DNA of 64,000 bases, taken from Macrolepiota albuminosa (Eukaryota; Basidiomycota; Agaricomycetes; Agaricales; Agaricaceae). The notes beneath the pieces are model-generated. The model did not search any database and was not told where the DNA came from. It was given only the letters and a program-made list of their open reading frames with translations. Of the stretch, positions 47,083 to 56,905 are shown one piece after another. Made by a program: the position numbers and the translations under genes. The stretch spans positions 248,001 to 312,000 of the forward strand of contig JAMWFC010000077.1 in the NCBI GenBank assembly GCA_027475525.1. Direction: 5' to 3'. Position 1 is the stretch's first letter. Each line of letters opens with the position of its first letter.

Positions 47083-50000
47083 ACCCGGAAGACGCCCTAA
47101 ATCGCGGAATCGACCCCGACGTCTTCTCCGCCCCGGTTTCCCACCTTCGCTCCACGACACTCGTACAGGACACCCTCACGGCTTACCTACCCTCCCACTC
47201 CTCGCACTCCCTCCTCCTCAACACCCGCCTCACCCCCTCCGGAACCCCCCTCAACACCCTCGTCGACAGTGGCGCCACCGACAACTTCATCGACGAAGCA
47301 TTGTCTGCCTTGGCCCCGGAACCCGCTCAACGACTCCCGGTCCCGGTACGACTCTGCCTCTTTGACGGAGACGCCTCCACGGCGGGGAACATCACCCATT
47401 TCGTGCGTATGCCCGTTACCTTCGCCAACGGACAGACTCACACCCTGCGGATGTTGATGACCAAACTTCACCCCTCCACACCCCTCGTCTTAGGGCTCCC
47501 ATGGCTCCGGGACACCAACCCCCGCGTCGATTGGCGACACCTCACCCTTCGCCTGACCCGGGACCCGACGCCCGACGACCAACAACTTCCCTTCGACATC
47601 CCCCACCCCCCAAGACCAACCCCGAAGGACTCCCCGGACGAACCCCCACCACCCCCGGGACTCCAGTCTCGCTCGTCCCGGTCCTTCGTCATCAATGCCA
47701 GGCTGGACGGCACCCCCGGGCCGATATCGGCCCTCATCGACAGCGGAGCCACCGGGGTCTTCATCAGCGACACCCTCGACCTCCCTCACGACCCCCTCGA
47801 CCAGCCCCTTCGCCTGCAGCGCCTCGACGGCACTCCCTCCGCCTCCGGCCCCATCAAGAGGTCTCATTCAGGACGCGTGACCCTGGACAACGGCTACGAG
47901 TTCACCTCCGACTTCCTGGTCACGCGACTTCACGAATCGACCCCGATGGTGCTGGGATTACCCTGGCTGCGCGACACAAACCCCGACATCGATTGGAGGA
48001 CGCTCACCATGACCTTCCCGGGACCCGAAGACCACCCCTCGACCGCCGTGCACCTCCGAGCCCTAGGAGGCGACCCGACGCCCGACACCCCCGGGACGAC
48101 TGCCGCGCCCCCCGCGCATGCCCCACCCACGCCCGTCCGAGACCTCAAGGCCCCTGATCGACCCCCAAACATTCCTCGGAACAAGTACAAAGGGCCGAAC
48201 TACCCCTGCCGGTCTCCGACACGCGTCACACCCGCTCCGGCCGATGCCTCCGCGACCCCGACCGACCCGAGCGCACTCGACATCAAGGTCATTGGGGCCG
48301 CCCCCTTCGCCCGCCTCATGAGGGACGGGACTCCCACGTTTCAGCTGCACACCTCACCTTCTCTCCCGGAAGAACACCTACGAGGGGACGCCATTCCCCC
48401 GGAACAGAAAACCGAGGAGCAGATCCTCCGAGAAGTAGTTCCCCCGGAGTATCACGAGTTCGCTGACGTATTCTCCGAAGGAGACGCCAAGGAGATCCCC
48501 CCTCACCGCCCCTATGATCACACCATCGACCTCGAGGAAGGAGCCACCCCCCCTTTCGGCAAGGTCTACAACATGTCGGAGGTCGAACTCCGGGCTCTCA
48601 AGGACTACCTCGACGAAATGCTCGGTAAAGGATTCATCCGACCCTCCGCCTCCGCCGCCGGAGCCCCGGTTCTATTCGCCAAGAAGAAGGACGGCTCGCT
48701 CCGACTCTGCGTCGACTACCGGGGACTCAACAAGATCACCAAGAAGAACCGCTACCCGCTCCCGCTCATCGGCGATCTGGTCGATCGACTTCGCAGTGCC
48801 AAGGTCTACACGAAGATCGACCTCCGCTCCGGCTACAACAACGTCCGCATCGCCCCGGGACACGAGTGGAAAACCGCGTTCCGCACGCGGTATGGTCTGT
48901 TTGAGTACCTTGTGATGCCTTTCGGAATGACTAACTCCCCCGCTACGTTCCAATACTTCATGAACGACATCTTCCACGACATGAGCGACGTCTTCGTGAT
49001 CGTCTACCTGGACGACATCCTCATTTATTCCGACTCGAAGGAGGATCACCAGAAGCACGTCCGGCAAGTCCTCGAACGCCTCCGGGAGCACAATCTCCAC
49101 GCCAAGCCCGAGAAATGTTCATTCCATACGGAAGAGGTCGAGTATCTTGGCGTCATAGTATCCCCGAATGGCGTTCGCATGGACCCCCACAAGGTCGAGG
49201 CCATCGTCAACTGGCCGCAGCCCCGGAACGTCAAGGAAGTACAGTCCTTCCTGGGTTTCGCTAACTTCTACCGGAGGTTTATAGACAACTACTCCGGGAT
49301 TACGAAACCCCTCAACCGGCTCACGCGCAAGGACATCGCCTGGAACTGGGACAGTAAGTGCCAGAGCGTCTTTAACTTGCTCAAGGAGGCTTTCACAGTC
49401 GCCCCGGTACTCCGGCACTACGACCCGGCCCTCCCGATCATCCTGGAATGTGACGCCTCCGACTACGCCATCGCCGGGATCCTCTCGCAGGTGGAACCTG
49501 ACGGCGGGGAGCCCCGGCCAGTCGCCTTCTACACCCGGTCCATGATCGACGCCGAGCTCAACTACGACATCTACGACAAGGAACTTCTCGCCATCGTCGA
49601 AGCCTTCAAGCAGTGGCGAGCCTACCTCGAGGGAGCCCGACACCGGATTCAGGTCTACTCGGATCACAACAACCTGCAGTACTTCACCACGACCAAGCAA
49701 CTTAGTCGACGACAGGCCCGATGGTCCGAGATCCTCTCGGAATACGACTTCACGATACAGTACCGCCCGGGACGACTTGGCGCCAAGCCCGACGCCCTCA
49801 CCCGCCGCCCGGACGTCTACCCCAAGAAGTCGTTCGAGGCGGAACGTAATGCGTTCAATCATCGCGTGGTGATCCCTCCCGAACATTTGAATGCCTTACT
49901 GATCTTAAACGAGGAAGGGACCCTGAGTCAGATTCGCCGCGCCCCCCGAGACAAGTACTTCACCGATCACGACCCCCGCAACCCCCCTGATGAAACCGAC

Positions 50001-51389
50001 CGGGACCCCGCCTTCTCCCTGTCCCCCGACGAAAAGCTCCTCCTCCGGGACGGCCGCATCTACGTCCCGGATCACGCCCGACTTCGCTACGACGTCCTCC
50101 GTCAACACCACGACCACAAGCTCCGGGGACACCCTGGGATACGTAAGACCCTCCAGCTCATCTCCCGGACTTACTTTTGGCCAGGATTGAAGAAGGACGT
50201 GACCCGTTACATTCGATCATGCGAACCCTGCCTCCGGGCCAAGGTCCCCCGACACCGACCGTACGGACTCCTGAAACCCCTGCCGGTCGGACGACGCCCC
50301 TGGTCCTCAATATCTCTGGACCACATCGTCGAGCTCCCGGAATCTGAAGGGTTCGATGCCATTCTCGTCGTTGTGTGCAGGCTAACCAAACAGGGCATTT
50401 TCCTACCCTGCCACACCACGGATACCGCCCCGGACTTCGCCCGGCTGTTCCTCGAGCACGTCTTCGCCAAACATGGACTCCCGGACGACATCGTCTCCGA
50501 CCGTGGCCCCCTCTTCGTATCCAAATTTTGGACTTCCCTGTGTAAGGCACTTGAAGTAAAGACTAACCTCTCTACCGCCTACCACCCCGAAACCGACGGT
50601 CAGACCGAAAGGGTCAACCAGTCCCTCGAGCAATACCTCCGGCTGTACGTCAACTACTTGCAGGACGATTGGCGCGCCGAGCTCCCCCTGGCGGAGTTCA
50701 CCTACAACAACACGCCGCACTCGGCCACCGGGGTATCGCCCTTCTTTGCCAACAAGGGGTACCATCCTCGACTGACGCTCTCGCTCCGGGACATCCCGTC
50801 ACACGCCGCCCACGAGGTCGCCCGGGATCTCCAGTCTCTTCACGAGTTTCTCCGGGAAGAGATCGACACCGCGAACCGGGCCTACGTGAAACACGCCGAC
50901 CGGAAACGGGAAGACACCCCCGACTGGACCCCCGGGACAAAGGTATGGTTAGATCGACGACACCTCCGCACCCGCCGACCCTCCCCGAAACTCGATCACA
51001 AGCGTCTCGGCCCGTTCAAAATATTGAAGAAGGTCTCATCCCACGCCTACAAGATCGAACTCCCCCCGGGACTAAAAGGACTGCACCCGGTTTTCCACGT
51101 CCGCCTCCTGGAACGACACCCCCCGGACCCCTTCCCCGAACGGCGCCCCGAGCCCCCTCCCCCGGTCGAGGTCGAGGACGAGTACCACTACGAAGTTGAA
51201 GACATCCTCGACTCCCGGAACATTCGTGGACGACCCCACTTCCTCGTACGGTGGAAGGGATACGGCCCGGAAGACGACACTTGGGAACCAAGCCGAAACC
51301 TCGAAGGCGCCCTCGACAAACTCCGGGACTTCCAACAGCGGCGCCTGGGGAACGATCCTCCCGGGCGCAGGAATCACAGACGGCAGTAG
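46989..51389 (+). CDS. Chromovirus B Pol (two proteases, RT, RNase H, integrase, chromodomain)
   Basis: About 1,466 codons, open in the -1 frame relative to gag with ~94 bp overlap and no ATG at its start, so it probably needs ribosomal frameshifting. Domains by residue: retropepsin-like 1 (~75-190, [28 protein letters not shown]); retropepsin-like 2 (~235-345, [28 protein letters not shown]); reverse transcriptase (~520-700, catalytic [13 protein letters not shown] ~668); RNase H (~790-910, [25 protein letters not shown]); integrase zinc domain ([14 protein letters not shown] ... CEPCLRAK); integrase core ([40 protein letters not shown]); and a C-terminal chromodomain ([17 protein letters not shown], ~1,400-1,460) that would steer insertion toward modified histones. 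All catalytic residues I checked are present. Confidence 0.93.
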   Translation: MPQTTGHGTCHLDLRRRGRHLRVLGKRPGDLDPEDALNRGIDPDVFSAPVSHLRSTTLVQDTLTAYLPSHSSHSLLLNTRLTPSGTPLNTLVDSGATDNFIDEALSALAPEPAQRLPVPVRLCLFDGDASTAGNITHFVRMPVTFANGQTHTLRMLMTKLHPSTPLVLGLPWLRDTNPRVDWRHLTLRLTRDPTPDDQQLPFDIPHPPRPTPKDSPDEPPPPPGLQSRSSRSFVINARLDGTPGPISALIDSGATGVFISDTLDLPHDPLDQPLRLQRLDGTPSASGPIKRSHSGRVTLDNGYEFTSDFLVTRLHESTPMVLGLPWLRDTNPDIDWRTLTMTFPGPEDHPSTAVHLRALGGDPTPDTPGTTAAPPAHAPPTPVRDLKAPDRPPNIPRNKYKGPNYPCRSPTRVTPAPADASATPTDPSALDIKVIGAAPFARLMRDGTPTFQLHTSPSLPEEHLRGDAIPPEQKTEEQILREVVPPEYHEFADVFSEGDAKEIPPHRPYDHTIDLEEGATPPFGKVYNMSEVELRALKDYLDEMLGKGFIRPSASAAGAPVLFAKKKDGSLRLCVDYRGLNKITKKNRYPLPLIGDLVDRLRSAKVYTKIDLRSGYNNVRIAPGHEWKTAFRTRYGLFEYLVMPFGMTNSPATFQYFMNDIFHDMSDVFVIVYLDDILIYSDSKEDHQKHVRQVLERLREHNLHAKPEKCSFHTEEVEYLGVIVSPNGVRMDPHKVEAIVNWPQPRNVKEVQSFLGFANFYRRFIDNYSGITKPLNRLTRKDIAWNWDSKCQSVFNLLKEAFTVAPVLRHYDPALPIILECDASDYAIAGILSQVEPDGGEPRPVAFYTRSMIDAELNYDIYDKELLAIVEAFKQWRAYLEGARHRIQVYSDHNNLQYFTTTKQLSRRQARWSEILSEYDFTIQYRPGRLGAKPDALTRRPDVYPKKSFEAERNAFNHRVVIPPEHLNALLILNEEGTLSQIRRAPRDKYFTDHDPRNPPDETDRDPAFSLSPDEKLLLRDGRIYVPDHARLRYDVLRQHHDHKLRGHPGIRKTLQLISRTYFWPGLKKDVTRYIRSCEPCLRAKVPRHRPYGLLKPLPVGRRPWSSISLDHIVELPESEGFDAILVVVCRLTKQGIFLPCHTTDTAPDFARLFLEHVFAKHGLPDDIVSDRGPLFVSKFWTSLCKALEVKTNLSTAYHPETDGQTERVNQSLEQYLRLYVNYLQDDWRAELPLAEFTYNNTPHSATGVSPFFANKGYHPRLTLSLRDIPSHAAHEVARDLQSLHEFLREEIDTANRAYVKHADRKREDTPDWTPGTKVWLDRRHLRTRRPSPKLDHKRLGPFKILKKVSSHAYKIELPPGLKGLHPVFHVRLLERHPPDPFPERRPEPPPPVEVEDEYHYEVEDILDSRNIRGRPHFLVRWKGYGPEDDTWEPSRNLEGALDKLRDFQQRRLGNDPPGRRNHRRQ

Positions 51390-51689
51390 TGGGCGTAACC
51401 CCCGCCTCTGGGCTCAGTAGGGATTCAACTCCCATGTTTATTTTCTGCTTTCCCTTTCTAGATCTTACCCTCTCTTTTTTTGTACTTTCTTCACAGTAAC
51501 GCCCCGGGTTCTGGGCAAGGTACACCTTCTCGTTTTTTTCTGCCACTTTACTTACACGATTTCGAGTACGAAACCAAGTATATACATTTTTTACTCTACA
51601 TATTGTACAGTAATGGTCGGGACAGGACGAGCAAACGACAAGAAAAAAAAAAAAAAAAAAAAAAAGGGGACAACAGCACAAAAAAGAAA
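51390..51689. other. Convergent 3' region with a 23-base A run
   Basis: Lies between the pol stop and the stop of the antisense gene. It has T-rich blocks on the plus strand and an uninterrupted run of A at 51,643-51,665. It probably contains 3' untranslated sequence of both genes. Confidence 0.5.
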
Positions 51690-53393
51690 CTACCGGCCCT
51701 CGCCCCCCTCCCCCGGCCAGCCTCGGAACCCCTCCCCCACTCCCTCCGGACCGTGCTCTCGCAGGACCTCCTCCGCCAACTGATCCCAGGACGGGAGAGA
51801 TTCGCCCTCGTCCAGGACTCGTTCGAACCACGAGCCGGGGGCGGGCACGTTCCTCCGCCGGTGGGCCGACACCACCCGCCCCAACAAGTCGAGGCCCCGC
51901 TCCACCCCGGGGGTCGTCACTTCCGGGCGCTGCCCCTCCTGCAGCGCCGCGAGTGCCGCGGCCGCCCCGTCCAGGAGCGAACGATGCTCCCGGGCCCAAC
52001 CTGTGGGTGTCAGTAAGGAGCCAAGTCCGGGGAAAGGGACGCTCACTGAGCGACGCCATGCGGGCGACCACCACATCCCGGCGCACCGCCTCCAATAACC
52101 CCTCCGGGAACCCCGCCCCCTGCCCCAACCTCCCCCTCAACGACTCCAACTCTGCCTCGACCTCCCCCCGAGCGACCCTAACCTCCTCCAAATCCCGGAG
52201 CGCCGCCTCCCGATCCTCCTCCAAGCCCCTCCGAAGGACCGCCTCCTCCTCGCGCTCCCGCTCGGCCCTCCCCAAGCGCTCCTGGAGGTCCCCGACACTG
52301 ACGCCCAAGGGCCTCCCGGACAGGGGCGAAAATACCGCCGGGGACAAACGGGGCGGGGAAGCCGGGGGCGGGGTCTCTGAGGGCAGACGCGCCCTCTTAG
52401 ATGGCCCCGGGGAGGGACTGGGCGACGCCCGCCGCTTCCCCTTGTCTGGCCGCCCCCCAGCCTGCCCCTGGAGACCGGACCGGGTGACCCGGCGCGTGAT
52501 CAGCACCACGGGCCGGCCCCGGCCCCCTACCCGGACGACTCCCCTCCCTGCCCCTCCCGAACTACCCGCGGTCGCCCCTCCCGAACCCCCAGCTGGCACT
52601 TCCTCCGGGACCCCCTCCGGCTCCGCTACCCAGGTCCTCTCCTCCACCCCCATCCTCCGGGTCACTCCCTCCAACGGCCACCCCTGCTCCCGCGACGTAC
52701 CGTACGCCCTCCACAGCGCCGAGACGGAACACCGCTCGTGATTGAGGCGGCACGCCTCGCACACTGAGGTGTCCCGTCGAGATGAGGGGGCCGGGGCTTC
52801 AAACAGGCAGGAGACCTGCCGGCGGGCGCAGTGGAGGCACTAGGCGAATCAGCTACGAAGGTCGGGAGCAAGAGACCACCTACCGGGCCATTGCTAACAC
52901 ACCAAGCATGGGACGGCAGGCCCCGGGGCCTCTCCAGAGCATGCTCGAATTGCTCCTGGGATACGCCCTCCCACGGGACGCGCCGATCCTCCGGGACCAC
53001 GGAGATGGTCCCCGTGCCCATCCCGGACCGCCGGAAACGAGGAGCGACGAGACGAGGACGCGGGGAAGGGCGACGGCGCGGGGGGCGGACGGTCATCCGC
53101 GCAAAGGAAGGCGCGGGACGACCGGATGACGACGCCGGGGGGCCACCAGAGGCAGGCTCCGGAAGACGGCTGGGACCCGCCTCCGGAGCGGGGGAAGATC
53201 GTTGTTCTGAAGGGGAAAAGTCAGCCGCGGTAAGCAGACCAGCACGAGAGCACTCACGTTGTTGTGCGAGCGCCGCCACGCGCTCCCGGTCAAGACGAGC
53301 CCGGTAACGCGCATCCCGGGCTTCCCACGACATAAGGGGCGCGACCTCGTTCGTTTGCGGGGGCGTCGGGGAATGAGTCGGCGTACGCGACAT
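51690..53393 (-). CDS. Antisense gene inside chromovirus B, cysteine-cluster and coiled-coil protein
   Basis: Three exons on the strand opposite to gag-pol (52884-53393, 52047-52839, 51690-52000) join in frame to 537 codons plus stop. Introns are 44 and 46 bp with GTAGG...CTAG and GTGAG...ACAG ends. The N-terminus is Arg/Pro/Ser-rich (MSRTPTHSPTPPQTNE). Near residues 160-215 stands a double cysteine cluster, CVSNGPCLHC ... VSC then VCEACRLNHERCSV, like the zinc-binding clusters of fungal nuclear and transposon proteins. A basic patch (KGKRRASPSPSPGPSKRAR) suggests nuclear import. A strong coiled coil follows (LQERLGRAEREREEEAVLRR, LEEVRVARGEVEAELESL). The first exon spans the splice that creates the cysteine cluster, so the intron is needed for it. 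The product is unknown; nucleic-acid binding is inferred. A 77-bp duplication overlaps the start. Confidence 0.75.
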
Positions 53394-53497
53394 GGTTGAA
53401 CTTGACGGTAAAATTTTTTTACCTCGTTCGTTTGCGGGGGCGTCGGGGAATGAGTCGGCGTACGCGACATGGTTGAACTTGACGGTAAAATTTTTTT
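53344..53497. repeat. Exact 77-bp tandem duplication (5 of 6)
   Basis: Identical units 53344-53420 and 53421-53497, starting ACCTCGTTCGTTTGCGG. It duplicates the start codon and first 17 codons of the antisense gene. Confidence 0.85.
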
Positions 53498-53598
53498 TCG
53501 ATACGTGGCAGGTCAGGTGCCGGATCCCACGGTTGACCCCCGGTCCGAACCACCGGCTACGCGCGCCTCGGAGGGTCTCGGCGCTGAGGGGGGGGTGA

Positions 53599-54345
53599 TG
53601 TCACGACCCCTCCCCTCCGGGCCCACCCCGGGACACCCCCGGAACACCCTCCGGGACCCTCCCTCCGACCCCACAGGACGCGCCCCGCCATCACGACCGC
53701 CGACACCGCCATCACGCGCATCAAGGACCGCCATCAGCCGCCCCCAGCCCCGATCAACGATCAGATCACGCGGCCCGTGCCGGCCATCACGCATCACGCA
53801 TCACGGCTCCATCCGCGCCAATTGATCGCGCGCCCCACACGCGCGATCCCGGTATACAGCCCCTGCCGCTACTCAATGACCCCCGGAACCCATCCCAGAC
53901 ATCCCGGAACCCCGAGACCCGGTCCCGTAGTACTTATAGCGTAGTCCCTTGTTGTATTCGGTAGTCTTGATATTACATACTTTGCATAACTGTTACTTGG
54001 ATATTGCGTGCCCTCTGTTTGACTGGTACGCCTCGTTTGGTACGCTTCGACTGGCACGCCTTGGTATTCGCGTGCTATAAGTTTGGTACGCACTTCGCGA
54101 CTCTTAAATTACTAACTTGGTCTCGTCTTAGAACCTCCGGTTCACGACTCGACCCCCTCTAACCCTCAGCTACTCTCATCCAAAACCCCCGGACTCTAGT
54201 CCCCTCTCCCGGGATTACTCCTGTCCTCGTCTTGAACCCCGGAGTCCTAGCCCCGGAGTTCCAGACACCCGAGTATCCGTAGATCAAGTCCGCATCGTAA
54301 GGGCGTCGCTTTCCCGGAAAGCCCCCGATTCAGCGGAACCTGACA
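53599..54345 (+). repeat. 3' LTR of chromovirus B
   Basis: Same 747-bp sequence as the 5' LTR with one visible difference, preceded directly by a G-rich polypurine tract. Confidence 0.95.
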
Positions 54346-54476
54346 CTTGCAGTACAGGAAACACACCTTATGGAAGAGAATAGAAAAAAACTAAATTTAA
54401 AATATGAAAGGAGGCTACACTTCATCTCAACCTTAAATGAAACAACACCAAACAGGATGGGAGCTGTCATTATATA

Positions 54477-56905
54477 CAGTGGCTCAAAAAACTGTCCCAA
54501 TGTTTCATACTTTTTGAAAGATGACATTGGCATGAAGGATGGGAAGTATCTAAAATCTGAATTAAATCATGTAAAATACTATGGCTTTGTAGCTACAGAA
54601 TAAACCTAGACTTATGCAATTGAGATCAAAAGTGATGGAGCAATAGCCATTTTAAAATATTCACTCATTGGGACAGTTTTTTGAGCATCTCTAATTTTTC
54701 AGGTTTATTCTTGTTTTAGTCAGAAACAAGGAGTAAGTTGCATGTGGGAATACAGACAGAGTCATGTGACCATGTTTAGATATATTTGGAAATGGTTCAA
54801 GCTGGTTGAACCACATCTTGGCCTTCAACCACTATTATGAAAGTTATGCCTCCTGCACAACACTCTGTTATTGCTTCTTTTCTTGCTGAAGGGTATTCTC
54901 TGCACTAGATTGAGGCTGAAACTGGTCTAGGGAAGTCTACTTTTGAGAGAATTGGTAGAGAGTTGGAATTAGACAAGAAAAACCATTCTAGATGCCATCC
55001 TGCTAAGCTTACTCTACATGATAAACAGACTATTGTTCACCAAATCTCAACTGGGAGACATGATACAGCTGTTGATATGATGCTTTATCAGTAGTCAGGG
55101 ACACAACATGCATCAGAAGTCAAAATAAACATTTAATTATGGGCTGAAAACTGTAAGCCTCCTGGTAGCAGTCTCAACAAATTATATCTCCAAAAACACC
55201 CCAATAAATACACAGACAGTACAGAACAAAGGGCAGGGACCAGCTCAAGCTATCCACTCAACAATAGTCCAACCACTGTAATGGGGAGGGGAAGCATGGG
55301 AGCTGGCAGAAGTGACAAAATGGGATCAATTTGTGATGATCTAGATCAAGATCAGATCTGACAATGCCCGATTTGACATGACTGAAAGGGGAAAGGAAAA
55401 GAAGCATGGAATGCAGGGAAGCACTAAAAGGGGAAAGAAGGATCTATGAATGGGATCATGCTAAATGGAGCTGAAGCAAATAGGAAAGTGGCAATCAGAG
55501 ACGTCTGGAGGAATGGTGGAACTGGTGGCACTGAAACATGCCTCTCAAAAGAGAAATTGGACTATCAAATATGTTCTGGAGGCTGGAGAGTTGACAACAA
55601 AGAGTCATGTGTAGATAGTGGTCTGTGCACCAGAAAAACAGTATAAATAGCCCAAGTTTAGTAGAGAATAGGCAGGCAATTGATAGGCAAAGGCTTGGTG
55701 GTTCCCAGGGAGTGAATCACTTAGGCTGGAGCTTGTTGAGAATCCTCTGCTTTCAGGAAGATTATTGAAAGCCTTCAACATTATAATATATCAAGTTCAT
55801 CATCAAGTCAGTGTGTATTGAAAGTAACATTCTACACCATTAAGCCCCAGAACTATCAGTACTACTTGCAACCAAGTACTACACTGTCCAGGCCACCAAT
55901 TTTATTGACAACATCATTTCCAACCCTGTCTCTCCCCAGACTATCTGGAATGTGTTGAAGGAGGAGGGGTATCAGTCTGCAATCAAGAAAAAGGTCTATC
56001 AAGAGAAAGGTTCCTATGCTCAAAGCTAGACATCAACAACTATAGCTTAAATGGGCTCAGGAGCATTGCAACTGGCCTATAGAGGACTGGAAAAGGGTGT
56101 TGTAGACAGATGAGACAAAGATTAACAGGATTGGGTCAGATGGAAGCAGTATGTGTGGAAGCTATGAGGAGAAGGCATTTCAGACTGAACAACTACATCT
56201 ACTGTGAAGCATGGAGGAGGGAATAATCTCATGGTATGGGGCTGTACGGGTTGGAATGGGGTTGAAAAGCTTGTGGAAGTGATGAGGATCATGAATGCAG
56301 AGCAGTACTGTGAAATTTTGGATGATGGAGCAAAGAAGAGCTTTGAGAAGTTGGAGATGGAGGAGGGTGCCTGCTACTTTCAACAGGACAATGACCCCAA
56401 ACACAACTCCAAGAGGGCTGACAAGTGGTTTGAGGACAACAACTTTGATGTCCTTTGGTGGCCAGCCCAATCTCCTGATTTCAACCCTATTGGACATCTC
56501 TGGGAGTACCTCAAGGAGCAACTTAGGCAGTATAAAACACCTCCTCATGGTGTGCATGAATTATGGGAGAGGGTTGCAAAAAAGTGAGATAAAATACTAC
56601 CAGAGGTATGCCAAAGACTAATTAGAAAGCATGTCTAGAAGGACTCAAGCAGTAAATGGAGGACATACAAAGTACTAGATACTGAAATTAGAGATGCTCA
56701 AAAAACTGTCCCAATGAGTGAATATTTTAAAATGGCTATTGCTCCATCAGTTTTGATTTTAATTATATAAGTCTAGGTTTATTTTGTAGCTATGATGCTA
56801 TAGTATTTTACACAATTTAATCAGGATTTTAGGTACTCTTCCTTCCTCATGCCAATGTCATCTTTCAAAAAGTATAAAACATTGGGACAGTTTTTTGAGC
56901 TACTG
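54477..56905 (+). mobile_element. Tc1-like DNA transposon with nested repeat, inactive
   Basis: Bounded by TA dinucleotides and by 215-bp terminal inverted repeats (54,477-54,691 and 56,691-56,905) that start CAGTGGCTCAAAAAACTG and CAGTAGCTCAAAAAACTG. The transposase reads plus: a helix-turn-helix part from ~54,850 (SVIASFLAEGYSLH, TGLGKSTFERIGREL), interrupted by the LTR-like repeat at 55,092, then resuming at ~55,884 (ISPQTIWNVLKEEGYQ-like) and ending with the catalytic region 56,204-56,587: GGGNNLMVWGCTGWNGV, FQQDNDPKHNSKRA and WWPAQSPDFNPIGHLWEYLK, the D...D34E pattern. Several stops (positions near 54,907, 56,028 and 56,110) and the insertion make it inactive. It sits in the LINE endonuclease. 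Confidence 0.85.
55092..55883 (+). repeat. LTR-like interspersed repeat, copy 2, inside the Tc1 transposase
   Basis: Matches 1,483-2,490 with a single 81-bp unit and the same TATA box (TATAAATAG, 55,642-55,650). It interrupts the transposase between its DNA-binding and catalytic parts, which proves that it moves as a unit. A clean target duplication is not visible. Confidence 0.7.

Larger units (their letters stand above)
43576..54345 (+). mobile_element. Chromovirus (Ty3/Gypsy) B, young and apparently intact
   Basis: LTRs at 43,576-44,322 and 53,599-54,345 (747 bp each, TGTCACGACCCC...GGAACCTGACA), flanked by identical CTTGC target duplications (43,571-43,575 and 54,346-54,350). By eye the LTRs differ at one base (T43,663 against C53,686). 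The inside is very GC- and CpG-rich, unlike all surrounding sequence. Order: gag, pol with two protease domains, RT, RNase H, integrase and chromodomain, then a 2.2-kb region with an antisense gene, a polypurine tract (GAGGGGGGGGTGA ending at 53,598) and the 3' LTR. gag and pol are open throughout. Confidence 0.95.

Noticed and set aside
45616..47160. Long minus-strand open frame (514 codons) antisense to gag
   Set aside because: The region is very GC-rich and gag is strongly proline/glycine-biased, which leaves the opposite strand open by chance; no domain is seen and no intron structure is needed or visible.
47501..48157. Plus-strand frame inside pol (218 codons)
   Set aside because: Out-of-frame shadow of the protease region; arginine/proline-rich because of GC bias.
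51016..52764. Single 582-codon minus-strand frame read as one protein
   Set aside because: Its first part is real (exon 2 of the antisense gene), but after 52,047 it reads through an intron into another frame and then into sequence antisense to the pol chromodomain, giving low-complexity peptide. The spliced model is better.
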